Part shown: piece by piece, positions 1 through 22,700 of the stretch | How the letters are laid out: the number at the start of each line of letters is the position of its first letter | Numbering within the stretch: position 1 is the first letter of the stretch | NCBI GenBank assembly: GCA_943735955.1 | Contig: OX030955.1 | Location: 2,253,234 to 2,317,233, forward strand | Length of the DNA: 64,000 bases | From: Piscicola geometra | Taxonomy: Eukaryota > Annelida > Clitellata > Hirudinida > Piscicolidae | Direction of reading: 5' to 3' | Program-made: the position numbers and the translations under genes | The notes under the pieces: generated by a model | What the model was told of the DNA's origin: nothing | Seen by the model: the letters and a program-made list of their open reading frames with translations, nothing else | Database searches by the model: none

Positions 1-63
1 ACAACAACAACACCAACACCTACACCAACAACAACAACACCACCAACAACAGCAACAACTCAC

Positions 64-9645
<9,582 letters not shown>

Positions 9646-10011
9646 GTTGAAAACAGTTTTGTTCACCTAGACGTGAATCTAGTAACAAAACAAGGTTAAG
9701 AAATAATATATAATTTTTATCATTTCAAAGTGTATATTCGATATCTTACATTTATAAAATCTCTATGAAGAAATGTCTTAAATAACCAATATACAAAGAA
9801 TTTTTAAGATTTTTGCAGCAACCAAAAAGTAAGTATCCATAAACAAATATAACGTTTTTAGAAAATTATTAATTATTTTTCAAATAAATTATTTTCTCAA
9901 TTGAAAATAAACCTTGTTGTAAGTATTTATGTAATATCTTTAAAATGCATATTTTAAACCATTATTTTAACAAATTTATAATCTCTTCAGAACTAGAGTA
10001 ACTCAGTATAA

Positions 10012-10322
<311 letters not shown>

Positions 10323-11119
10323 CTTTTCATCAAATAAATTTATAAGTATAGCGCTTTCTTTTTCAAAGAGCTTTTCAATGTTTTAAATTGAGCCGCTTTC
10401 AAACCCCTATAGAATAATTAAATACGAAAAAATGATCTTAATAATTCATCAAACTACTCCTCACATCCAACCTTGCCTACATCATCCTCAAAATCATCGC
10501 CACAGCATCAATATCATTACCCATACAGCATCTTCATCATCATCACAGCCCCCTCATTTTTTCTGCCGCATCTTCATCACTACATCATCATCATGCAGAA
10601 GATGTATTTGCCAAGACCGAAACTGTTGGTGCTGTGGCTGGTTCACCCTTTGCTATGGCAACTCCTCCGGCTCGCAACGGTCATCCTTTAATAGACCGAG
10701 AACGACCAACAATCCAAACAGATCATTTTAAATGGTACTAATTAGTCATTATTCAAAGTAAAATCCCAAAATATTATACTCAAAGCCATTTTGAATTCTA
10801 CAAATTCACCAGCTTGTCAAAGTGGCTGCCAAGAATCCTAACGTGGTCTAAGTGATTTTGTCAATGGGGTCGTAAGCTCACCCTGTTGTATTAAAATAAT
10901 TTCTTGGTCGTAAAACATAATAAAGGAAACTCTTTTTGAATAGTTTAATATTCATTAACTAGTGTGTTATTCCGCCAAATATTATTTCAATAAGGATATT
11001 AATATTTTTTTAATATCAAAATACAATTAACTGAACATGCAAACTTCTAAATACAATTTTTTAATCGTTTTTGACTATATGCCTCATCAATAAATACTAG
11101 GAATTTCAAATATTCTAGA

Positions 11120-11470
11120 ATTGTCTAACAGCATGATCCATCCCGAATGGTTGGAAGCAAAAGCGGAGATCTGCTGCAAATCTTGAGGGTCCTACCCAGC
11201 ATGGGCCGGGATCCTGAGGGTGTTTTGGGGTCTGAACTCTTTTTCTTTAGACTAAAAAAACGTTTTAAAACTCTTATTTTGATACGAGTATTTAAGTAAA
11301 CAAAGAATAGTTTTGTTTTTGAAAGCTTTCACTATAATTAAACAATCTTCCAATGTACTACTACATAAGCATTCTGTTTTATGCCATGGTTGACGATTTT
11401 TCTCGTATCAAAACGCGAGTTTTAAATTGTTTTTTTCAAAGTGGGGGTCCTAGGGTGCATGGTTGGAGGA
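11120..11470. mobile_element. Degenerate non-coding copy related to the hAT element ends
   Basis: Shares ordered blocks with 54840-55060: a G-rich 'GGGTCCT...GGGATCCTGAGG' edge, GAGTATTTAAGTAA, an A-rich AAAGAATA block, CTATCACTATAA / CTTTCACTATAA, and TTTATGCCATGGT. A second G-rich edge (GTGGGGGTCCTAGGG) closes it at about 11445-11460. It has no coding part, so it is probably an internally deleted, MITE-like relative. A shorter fragment with the TTTATGCCAT block lies near 44140-44180. Confidence 0.55.
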
Positions 11471-12460
11471 TAGGCACAGTGTCAGCAGTATTTTAAAAGA
11501 GTGACAGATCCCAGACTAGCAGCTACCGCCCTGTGTCACTTTCTTGCATATGTTAATTAGGATCCTTAAAGACATCATTGTCCGCAACATCATGCAACAT
11601 TCATCCTGCAATAACATCCTTACTAACTAAATACATAAGGCCAGAGAAAAACAGAGCTGTGAGCAGATAATTAACACATGGAACAGAGGCTGTTCAACAG
11701 CCTATCAGCCTCGCTTGCCAAACACCAAGAGTTGGTATGCTTCAAGGCTTGCTAGTCACTGCTTGAATCCAGATTAACACGACCAGCTATTATAATAATT
11801 AATCATTATTCATCAAGATTGGTCGCAGCGACGTATCATGTAGATTAAGAATTTAAATTAAATGAAACAATAATGCTTACTCTATAAAATTATCTATTTT
11901 TTTATCTTTTATGGATTTTTTAAATTTTTATTACCAACTGAATTCTTTATACAAGGAGTTGAAGTTATTCGATTATACTTTTATTTTTAAAATGTATCAT
12001 TAGTATTCATGAATATCTCAATTTAAAAACAGGACATTCGAAGATTAATAAGCTAATTCCAAACATTAAGATCGAATTTTATCGTAATTGTCATTAAAAT
12101 TTGTTTTTCTCAATAAAACTTTGTTTCATAGATGTATTTCTAATTATGCAAATTTATTCACGTCTTGTTCATTGACATACCAAGATATAAATATTTACGT
12201 ATGACAAGCATGCACTTTACGGGGGTATGTCTGTGTAGAGTTACACATGGCATTATAAATGGCATTATAACAAACCTTTGGGTTTCATTGAATCTACTGC
12301 GTATTAAAGACTTCGAACCGTCTAAGGAACTTTGAATTGTTACAAGTTTTTGAATACTTTTTTAAGTCATATGCTACAGTTTGAAACTATTTCTGAAAAA
12401 TATTTTAAAGTAATAACTTGAATATTTAAATAGCGAAATTATAAAGATTCTTCCCTTAGC

Positions 12461-15400
12461 ATGATGCTGACGAGGGTTTCTGGAGTGGGCTGGTTGAAAA
12501 AGATCTGCAGCTTAAACAAAGTTTTAGAAAAAAGATGCTTCTACAAGCTCATCACGAGGCAGAACGAAAATTCCTTACGTATCCTCACAAGCAACCAAAG
12601 CGCCCAACTGTCACACACCTCTCCAGCCACTCAATCGCCCGTTACTGCTCAAACCACTTCAAGCACCGAGCCTAATCGAGATACGTTCGCTGATCCCGCG
12701 TTCCAGAAACTCGACCAGTCCTTCGACAACCCCAAAGAGGCTTTTCTCAGCAAGTACAACTCAGAACTGGTCAGAGCTTACTTCGTCTTCCAAATGTGCT
12801 CGTTCAATTTCCTCGTCGACAAGAACAAAGAAGTGTGTTTATGTTTGTTTTTTTACACTTTTTTTTCGTTGTATCGCTTTTTTATAAGATTAGCTTTATA
12901 GTTATTATATCGCTTTTTGTACATTGTTTGAAAAAAGTTGTTTTTCTTATAAACTGTTTTTTAGGATTCTACTTTAGGTTTTTTGTTTATTTGTTTTTTG
13001 AAATAGAAAATTTAAATGGGAAAAGCAGTTAGAATCTTTTTAAAACACTAAAATGATTTTTCCATCTTCCCCTTGTCACCTCAGTTATAGATTAATTAAT
13101 TAAAAGAGATGAACACTCTTGCTGCTGTCCCATGTAATTAATTCAATTCAAAACATTTTTATGGTATAAACAAGTAATTATTCTAACTAATCGGTGTCTG
13201 TTAACTTGCTACTAAGGCTTAGCAGCATCTAACTAAGCGTTGTTCATTCCTTTTATTTTAAGTATTCTTTTAATAGTTAAGAAATGAATACTTTGAGGAA
13301 GAATTAATAAATATACAATAATTAACATACCTGAAAAATAAATATGCATTTTAGGGCTTTTGACGTCGAAAAATAACGTGAAACACTCTTAAAAGCTTCC
13401 AAGACCTTCAAGCTATAAATTGTGCATAAATGCATATGTAATGTATGAGGCCTTAAGCTGAACGATTTCTCAAAACGTCTGAGTACAGCTCTCAATTAAC
13501 TACACAAAAGCTGAATCCAAGTCCTAACACATTTTAATCCGTACTAATGTTCTCTCATTTCAGCCTAATTGTCAAGTAATTGAACAATGTGGCGCTATAG
13601 GAATTGCATTTGACATGTGAACACTTTGAATAAATCAGTGCACAACGTGCCTTGCACATAAGTGCACGAAATAGAACAAGAAGACAAATAAATGGACTCT
13701 ATTTGGTTCTGAATCTTTTTGGAGCATTTGATGATCAGCCGTGATGTTATTTTCGAATGCAGATACTGCAGTTGTCTAGGAAGTTCCTGGGCAAGAGGTT
13801 GTTCGAGAAAGTGATGCGATGGACTGTGTACGGGCACTTCGTGGCTGGGGAAGACACAGAGGAAATCAAGCCAGTGGTTGAGAGGAACATGTCTTATGGA
13901 GTGAAATCCATATTGGGTAAGATGGGTGAATTGAAATTTTTGGGATTGAATTGGTGGTTGAGTTATTTGATGGCATTAATGGTTGGTGGGATGGTTGGTG
14001 TGTGGGTGGGATGGTTGGTTGGTGGGGTGGTTGGTGTGTGGGTGGGATGGTTGGCGGGTTGGTTGGTGGGATGATTGGTCGATTAATAAGTGGATGGAAT
14101 ATACGGCAAAATAAAAATTATTTTGGAGAAAAAATCGCCCAAATGTTCTGCAGATTATAGTGCTGAAAAAGATCTGAGTGCCGAGGAAACCAAGAAGGCC
14201 GAGATTCTGTTAGTGGGACTGATTTTGAGGGCTAGATTTTGAGTTACGGTTAGGTCTGGGGTTAGGGTGTTTTTTTGTCTAAACTTAGTTCGAACTTTTT
14301 TCTTTTTCCATATCTCTGTGCTAAATTAGCACGTCAACGTAGCATCTTAACGATTAGCACTTGTATTCGCATTTTTGTTTCTCCCGGTTCTAGGTTTCAC
14401 GAGGCGGTTCAACAGTCGTCTCCTCGCTAGCTACTTGGCGATGCTTAGAATTGAGCTCACAACGTTTTGAGTAACGAATCGTCGTCTTAAACATGACACC
14501 ATCGCCGTTATTCAAACTTTGAACTTTTCAAAACGGAGTTATAATCTTTAGTCCGTTAAAAACTTTAGTTTATTTTTTTATATGAATACTGTAGTTATGA
14601 GGCAGCTATTAGGGGTCTAGAGTGATCTTTATTACTCTTAACCCTTCTTAATGGCTCTACCTCAGTCTGTTATCAGTTTCATCATCTTTCTTTAAAATTT
14701 AGTTTTTAGATTATTTTTTGATAATTACATTGTTTTCCATTAGCGTGTTATTATATGTGTGCAAATATTTTTATTTCTTTTTATGTATAAAAATATTTTA
14801 AATAAACAACATTTCATTTAATCAATCGAAGGTCTCTAGGAAACTCTGGCCTCGAAAATTCAGGTGAATGCGTATTTTTAAATAGTTTCTCATTTGAACA
14901 GAACTACAATAACTCCCATTATAGCCACTTTTAATGCTATTTAATCTATTTATTCACTCAAACAATTCAAGAGAAAAATATCTGAAAAATTAAAATATCA
15001 CAAATAACTTTATGACTCATTTGTTTTTGGGGTTATACAAAAACTCAAGGCGTAATATTTAAAGAGTTATACCAGTCTTTCATCAAGAAGCACATGAACT
15101 CAAGCCTTTTATTATGAAGCAAAGTCTCTTCGAAAGAATGTCGTGAAACATTTCAACAGACAACTGAAGAGTGAACAAAGCATTTTATCAATGCAATCAG
15201 CTTATCCTTTAATGGACGCGTTGATCAATAAATTGGTTGATTCATTGTTTTCGAAACTTTAAAGCTTAACCTAAATTATGACTTTGAATAGAATGAATAA
15301 CCTTGATTGAACCTTTTCTACTTCTCAAATCCACCTTCACATTCACCCCTCACATCCACCCTTCACATCCACCCTCATATCCACCTCTCAAATCCACCCC

Positions 15401-18184
15401 TCACAACCCCCCCTCACATCCACCTCTCACATCCACCCTCACATCCACCCTCACATCCACCCTCACATCCACCCACTCGACAGAACCTCACCAGACTGGC
15501 GACAATGAAAAGGCGAAGCAGTTCGCTCCCTCATACGCGCTGACCGAGAAACTGAAGACCTCGACGACGGCGAGGACCTACTTCTACGAGGACGAAGCCA
15601 AATGCGACGAAAACATGCAGCACTTTCTCGCGGGAATCGACGCAGTTTCAGGTGCTTTGTGTGGACATTTCTGCATAAGATGGCAAATATTTTCCTGTAT
15701 GAGATGTATTTGTAATTTAAGTTAATTCAACTTAATTTAAAATGTTTTTCTTATAACATATTTTTTATAAGATTTGAATCAACAAAAACAGGCGCCACGA
15801 ACGCTACTGGGTTTGCTGCTGTCAAACTCACAGCTCTAGGAAGACCTCAGTTTTTGGTTAAAAAAACTTTTCAATGTATTGATAAAGTAATTAGGTGTTT
15901 TGAGAATCAAAATCAACTCTAAAATGAACCGGGGCGATTTTATTGAACGACATCAAGTTTTATTAATTCCAAGTGATAAGCCACAAACATTCTATTATCG
16001 AGCTCATTTCAAGAATTCTAACTTCGCATTGAAAGTGTCCCAAAAGCTTTTTAGATTCAAAACCTCAAACTATTAAACTGAAATTAGAATCTTTTCAAAA
16101 TACTTTCAGTTGCAGTTTTCGGAGGTGCTGGACAGGGTGAACCAGTACTTCAACACGCTGGCCAAGGGTTACGGCACAGGCACGCTGACCCAGAAGGACT
16201 TCGAACGACACTTGAAGAGCTTCAACTTGAATGCAGAAGAAACCAGGAAATGGTTCACGATTCTGGACGTCTCGAAAGATGGGTCAGTTAACTGCTTATC
16301 AATAAATCAATCAATAATTCGACCAATCATTATATAGCATTTTCATAGCCCTTTTTAAATTCAAAATGGTAATTTGAATAGTTTTATTGCTTACACGAAA
16401 ATTGAATACATAAATTAGATTGATAAACCAGTTTTGATGATTTTTTTTCTTTGATATTTGTTCAGCGAAATTGATCTGCTGGATTGGCACAACTTGCTGG
16501 AGGTGAACGTGAGCTTGGCAAAAATCCTCAGAGTTCCAAATATCAGGGTGTTTATTGCTCGTCTAGAAGTTTGAACCTATCTTTAAAGTTACTTCTTCAA
16601 TTCTTCACTAAGATATAGGAAAATATTAAATAGTTTTTGGTTTTTATCTGATATTTTTTATTACAATTATTTTTTTTGATGAAAAAAACATGAAAAATAT
16701 GTTAAAGTTTTTTAGATTAAAAAAAATAATATTCTGACCTATAAAATCTATTACCAAATAATAATGTATTATCTTAAATTTGAAAAAAATACTTTAAAAA
16801 CATTTTTAAGACTTAAATTTCATTGCTTCAAACATCTTGAGACTGGACGGCTAGAACCATTGGTGTCTCAAATGACAGAGATAGAAGATGAACAGATGAA
16901 AAACATGTTGCGAAGAATCGACACAATTTTGAAGGTTGCTTACTAAATAAGCACCTATTAAAAAAATTAATAACTTAGCGTGATGGCTAGACACAACTAT
17001 TTTTTAGAAACTTCAAATTGTTAACCAATAATTATCACAATTAACGAAACCCTCACAGCACGCGCAAGAACAAGACGTGAGGGTGATGATCGACGCAGAG
17101 CAGACGTACTTCCAGGCGGCGATCAACCGTCTGTGCATGGAAATGATGCGCAAGTACAACAAGGGAAAGGCGAACGTCTTCAACACGTACCAGTGCTACC
17201 TCAAAGATGCGCACAACTGTCTACGAGATGGACTGGCTCTTTCGAAAAGAGAGAACTTTTATTTCGGCGCCAAATTAGTCCGAGGTGCCTATATAGATCA
17301 GGTTTGGCACCTATTTGAACTTCTAGTTTTCAGCGTTGAGAAATTTTTTCAGATTATATATATATAACATTTTTAATTCTTAATAATCTCAAAACCATTA
17401 TCCAACTCTTAACTCAGGAAAAGGCTAGAGCACAGACTCTGGGTTACGAAGACCCTATAAACCCATCCTTCGAGGCAACCACTCGAATGTTCGAGAACAT
17501 GGTCGAAGAGGTGATGGTGAACATCAACCTGAGACCCAAGGGAGAAATCGCCGTGATGATGGCCACGCACAACGAAGATACTGTTCGCTTCGTCATCAAC
17601 AAGTGAGCATCGCTTCAGATTTGCTGAGTTTAATAGTTGAACATCATTATTTTTGTATTTTTTCTGCAAACGAAAAAAAATAAAATGTTGCGAAACAATG
17701 CTTTTAGGATGCAAGAGCACCACATCAAGTCGACTGACAAGCTCATCTGTTTCGGACAACTGTACGGCATGTGCGACCAAATCAGCTTCTCGCTAGGTTG
17801 CACGTCATTAATCGTCGAAATAAAATCAATAATTCAATCTTTAATTTGTTTATTATTAGTATTTATTTTAAAAAACAAGTTTCTTGACTTATAAACATAG
17901 TTACTTTAAATTGCCCAACTGAAGGACAAGCGGGCTACTCGGTCTACAAGTACGTGCCTTACGGACCGGTGGAAGAAGTGATCCCCTACCTGAGCAGGAG
18001 GGCTCTCGAGAACAGAGGAGTGTTGACGAAAGTGAAGAAGGAAAAGAAGATGCTTATGTCAGAGCTGTGGAGGAGACTCAGTAGACTACAGTGGTTCTAC
18101 AAGCCACCGAAGCCTGACATCCTCAACCAACTTGCCGCACAAAACCAGACGAGCGCACACGATTCTGCTCTCACAAACAAATAA
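12461..18184 (+). CDS. PRODH: Proline dehydrogenase, mitochondrial
   Basis: FAD enzyme oxidising L-proline to pyrroline-5-carboxylate at the inner mitochondrial membrane. Twelve exons: 12461-12832, 13763-13916, 14154-14212, 15495-15651, 15792-15856, 16110-16282, 16466-16547, 16842-16934, 17059-17301, 17418-17602, 17708-17796, 17925-18184; 643 residues. The N-terminus ([20 protein letters not shown]) is Arg/Lys-rich without acids, like a mitochondrial presequence. Family motifs seen in order: [98 protein letters not shown] and [20 protein letters not shown], whose Tyr and Arg residues belong to the proline site. The 14212/15495 junction is the only uncertain one: exon 3 could end at 14208, and a cryptic AG lies at 15483. 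An EF-hand-like loop occupies residues 322-333. Confidence 0.95.
15328..15483. repeat. CACATCCACCCT-type array before the PRODH exon 4 acceptor
   Basis: C/A-rich imperfect tandem repeats on the sense strand lead straight into the exon 4 acceptor. The preceding exon 2 donor is followed by G/T-rich GGTTGGTGTGTGGGTGGGAT repeats (about 13980-14085). Confidence 0.85.
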
Positions 18185-18320
18185 TCCGAGTGCTTTACAA
18201 CTGTTTGAAGTCGTTCGAACTTATCATGAATCTGCTTTTGTCTGACAATTTTTTCACCTTCATCAAGTTGACACTTTTAATGATTTTTCAAATGTAAATA
18301 CTTGAAGTTACTTATGAACT

Positions 18321-18326
18321 AATAAA
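18321..18326 (+). terminator. PRODH polyadenylation signal
   Basis: AATAAA 137 bases after the PRODH stop codon, repeated as AATAAATAAATAAG. Confidence 0.7.
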
Positions 18327-19476
18327 TAAATAAGTTTTTTATACTCAAACGCATCTTGGGAAACTGAAAACTTGACAAAAACTTTTTTTTTAATATGACG
18401 AACTTATTTCGTTCTTGCGAAGAAGTTAGTTACGCCGTGAATTGAGTGAGAGCTAAACCACCACAAACACGCATTATTCTTTCATACTTCTAGATTGGTA
18501 TTAAATGAATATTTTTATATTTAAATGGAAATAACAAAATTATTGAATTTTTTTTTTAATCAAAAAGTTTAATGTTTATATGGCTTCATAGTTATTGATT
18601 GAAAATGTTTACAACAGAATTGACTAAAAAATAAATGAAATCATAGAATTAATTTATTATAAATTTATTTCTTCTCGAATATAGAGTAAATATATTACTT
18701 ATATTTTTAAAATAAAAAAAAAAAAGTCTTAATGAAAACAAAAGTTGTATAAAATAGGTATTTAGAGCAAGAATTCACTATTTCTCAAATAATTGTAATA
18801 ATATTGATTGATAATAAACGAAAAATGTACAAGAAAGTTTGAGTCAAAATCGAAACAGACCTAAAATTGAACGACTTGATTCATCGCCATGAAAAAAACA
18901 CAAAAATACATATCTAACGAATCTCTTTAGTCAGTTACATGATTTTCAATAAAAAAAGATGTCAGACGCACAACAGTGGTTAAAAAAAAATAATACTTGA
19001 AAAGCCAAAAAGTATATTTTTGATTTTGTCATAAGCAACAAAAGAATTCATTTAAAGCCGGGTTTATTAAGATGTGCAAAGGGTGTAACCATGAGACAGT
19101 TGCTAAGATTCATCAAAGAATAAAAAAATAAATAATTATAAACATAATATAATGTTATGTTAACAATGAACAAAATGCGAAGATAAAAGTAGTGGACACA
19201 TCTCATTAATCGATATCCCATACTCAACTTTTTCTGATTCGATAAAATTATACAAATTAGATATTGTTTATGGATGATTGCCTAAGCATTCATGTCAGCC
19301 TCCAAACAGTTTATTCATTTATTTATTGCCTAAAAAATTGATTTTTTTTGATGACTCATCCTTTTAAATAAACTGTAGAGGCTTGCTTCTATGAAAAACC
19401 AAGAGAAGCAGTTACTTAGTTACTTAAAAACACGCACGCAAACTCAACAAATAGTGACACACATGCTTAAAAAATG

Positions 19477-19718
<242 letters not shown>

Positions 19719-19729
19719 AAGCTAAACAA

Positions 19730-22700
19730 TTAAGCACTGGGTTTGTGCTTATCACAGTAGGGGATGTTTTGGAAGAGGAGTGCCCTGGACCGCCCTGGCT
19801 CCCTGGTCACCCAGTGCCCGTAGATCCTGAAGGCCGCCTGGTCGATTAGTCGTCGCAAGGGAGCCACAGTGTACGGGTCGTTAACCGCCTGTGTGTGTGG
19901 GGGGGAGGAGTTTGGGGGGGGGGGGGGGGGGGTGTTTGTGTGTGAGGGAAGGGGTTTGTTTGTGTGTAGAGGGTGTGGGAGTGGAGAAGAGTTTGTGTGT
20001 TTGTGTGTGTGTTGTTGTTGTGCGGTGATGGTGTGGTGTTACTGTGTGTTTGAGTGTGGCGGCATGATTAGTAGTAAGAGATGATTTAATTGGTTGCATT
20101 GAAACCGCTAACTAGCAACCCAATCAAAAACTGTAATAATAAAAAAATTATTTTAAAAAAATAATTAACATTTAAAAAAAATTACTAAACCTGGCGACGA
20201 GAGACACAGGCGGTGGAAATGAACTTCTTGAAAAAAACCGTTATCAAAACGCTGAGGAAAACACCCTGTAGTGGAGAAGTGGTGGAATAAGCATCAAAAA
20301 GATCACTTTAAAAACAATAGCGAAAAAACTGGAACTTTGCCAACATAAAAATTATTTGAAAAATGTAAGTAAGAGCTATAATAATTAAAAACAATTTATG
20401 TAACCTTTAAACGCACTCTGGGACTTTTGATCTGAGTCTTAAAAAATATAGAAAAAAATTATTTTTAGAATTAAAATAAAGTTTATGAAGTAACAGCATA
20501 CACATATTAAATTTAAATTAAATAGGCATAATTATTCGTAAAAAAAAAGCTCCAAATGCAATAAAGCTTGCACTTGAGACTTATGAAAAGACGGTAAACG
20601 TCCAAAAAATAATTGAACTGTGAAATAGTAATTAGCTCAAAATAGAGGACGTACTAGTGGATGGGGAGGGATGGGTGCGGTGGGGAGAAGGCAAGAAGTG
20701 AAGAAGAAGGGATGGTTGAGTGCATCAGTGGCTGTGAGACGCTCAGCTGGGTCGACTTTTAGGAGTTGCATAATCTGCAGTGGGCGGTGGAATGCAGAGT
20801 GAGGAGAGCGGGAGAATGGTCATAGTTTATAAATGATAATTTAAATCTATTTCAGAAATCCACAATGACCAATCACTTATATCACCTCAAAAAATACAAC
20901 CATCCAACCAACCATATATCCATCCAACCAACCATCCATCCAACCAACCATATATCCAACCAACCATATATCCATCCAACCATATATCCATCCAACCATA
21001 TATCCATCCAACCATATATCCATCCATCCAACCAACCATCAAACCATCCAACCAACCATATCCTTAGCGGGATCACTGTACTCCCTCCATATGGGATGGC
21101 CAAAGGTGAAGCTGCCACGCAGGATTCTCCTCAGCACCGGCGCCTTCTCCGCAGCCCAGAAGGGAGAAGAGCCCTGCATCAGCGTGTACATTAGCACGCC
21201 ACACGCCCATCTGTACATTGGATGAGTCGATGGATGGATGGAGGGATGGAGGGAGGTGAGTGGTTTGGTTGGTGCATGGATGGAGGGAAGTGAGTGGTTT
21301 GGTTGGTGCATGGATGGAGGGAGGTGAGTGGTTGGTGCATGGATGGAAGTGGATGAGTGGTGCATGGATGGAGGGAGGTGAGTGGTTGGTGCATGGATGG
21401 GGTTTTTTGCTGGGGCATGGATGGAAGTGGATGAGTGGTGCATGGATGGAGGGAGGTGAGTGGTTGGTGCATGGGTTGAATTTTATCACCGCGAACCAGA
21501 AAAAACGTCAACAAAAACGGAAAAAAAGAACGATACAGAAAAAAAAGACAACAGCAACACAGCTTAAGAACAAGGCAAACAGCAACAAACAGCAACAATA
21601 CAACTAAAAACAACAACAACAGCAACAAGTACGAACAGGTCGATGGACTTTCCGAAGCCAGGGTGACCCTCGCTCAACTGACTGGAGACCAACTCAGGCG
21701 CCAAGTACTCGAACGTGCCACACAAGTCTGGAGGAGGAGGAGGAGGAGAAGGAGGAGGAGGAGGAGGAGGAGGAGAAGGAGGAGGAGGAGGAGGAGGAGG
21801 AGGAGGTTGAAGAGGAGTGGAAGGGAGGGGAAGAAGAGAAGGGGAAGGGGGTGGTTGAAAAGGAGTGGAAGGGAAGGGAAAGGAGAGAAGAGGGAGGGGA
21901 TAGGGTGGTTGAAAAGGAGTGGAAGGGAGATGAAGAAGAGAAGGGGGAAGGGAGGGAGGATTAGAAGGAGGAGGAGGGGGTGGTTGAGAAGGAGTGGAAG
22001 GGAGAAGAAGAAGAGAAGGAGGGGGGATTAGAAGGAGGCAGCAGAAAAATCTCGTGAAGAAGCTGAAATATCAGTTATCTCATGTCTATGCTAACAACAT
22101 GGCGTGTTTCCTCACTCGTCGTAACTTACTATTAATTACTCTTCAACGTTAACTTTTTCAAATTAATTATATGTTTTTATTTTACATATAGTTTGGCTAA
22201 GTCTAAATATTTCCTAACTTTCTTTCATTCTCGCTGCTTAAGCATCAACCAATTTTCGACTTTCAAAGCCAAACTGAAAACTCATTACTTTAACTTAGCC
22301 TATCATTCTTAATAATTACTCCATGCTACTCTTTGCTCTCCTTTTCATAACATTACTATTATAATTACTTTTATTTCTTTATTGCATTACGACGCAGTGA
22401 AAGCGCTGCAGTTGCGTGCCCGGGCGCTATACAAAAATGACAATTATTATTATTATTATCAACTGGACGACGACGAAAAGCATTCTTATAGTGGCGTGTA
22501 ACCCGAACGGGCTTCTAGTCCACTGCAATTTTCCCTTCGCGTCTATGGACTACTAGGACATCGGTTGCACTCGAAGACCATTCACCCTTGGTCAAGCCGA
22601 GAGTCGTTATAAACTCGGCTGCCCGTCCAGCATGTCGTATTATGACGGCTATGACAACGAAGTGTCAAGTGTCAAAGGTGAGAGAGTAGAAGAGTGTCAA

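Noticed and set aside
10432..10731. 99-codon plus ORF in the USP/PRODH spacer
   Set aside because: Low-complexity His/Ser/Thr composition from CATCATCA repeats, no recognisable domain and no splice partners.
21663..22031. Arg-rich 122-codon ORF
   Set aside because: Starts in PHKG exon 7 antisense and runs through the GGA tract; no support as a protein.
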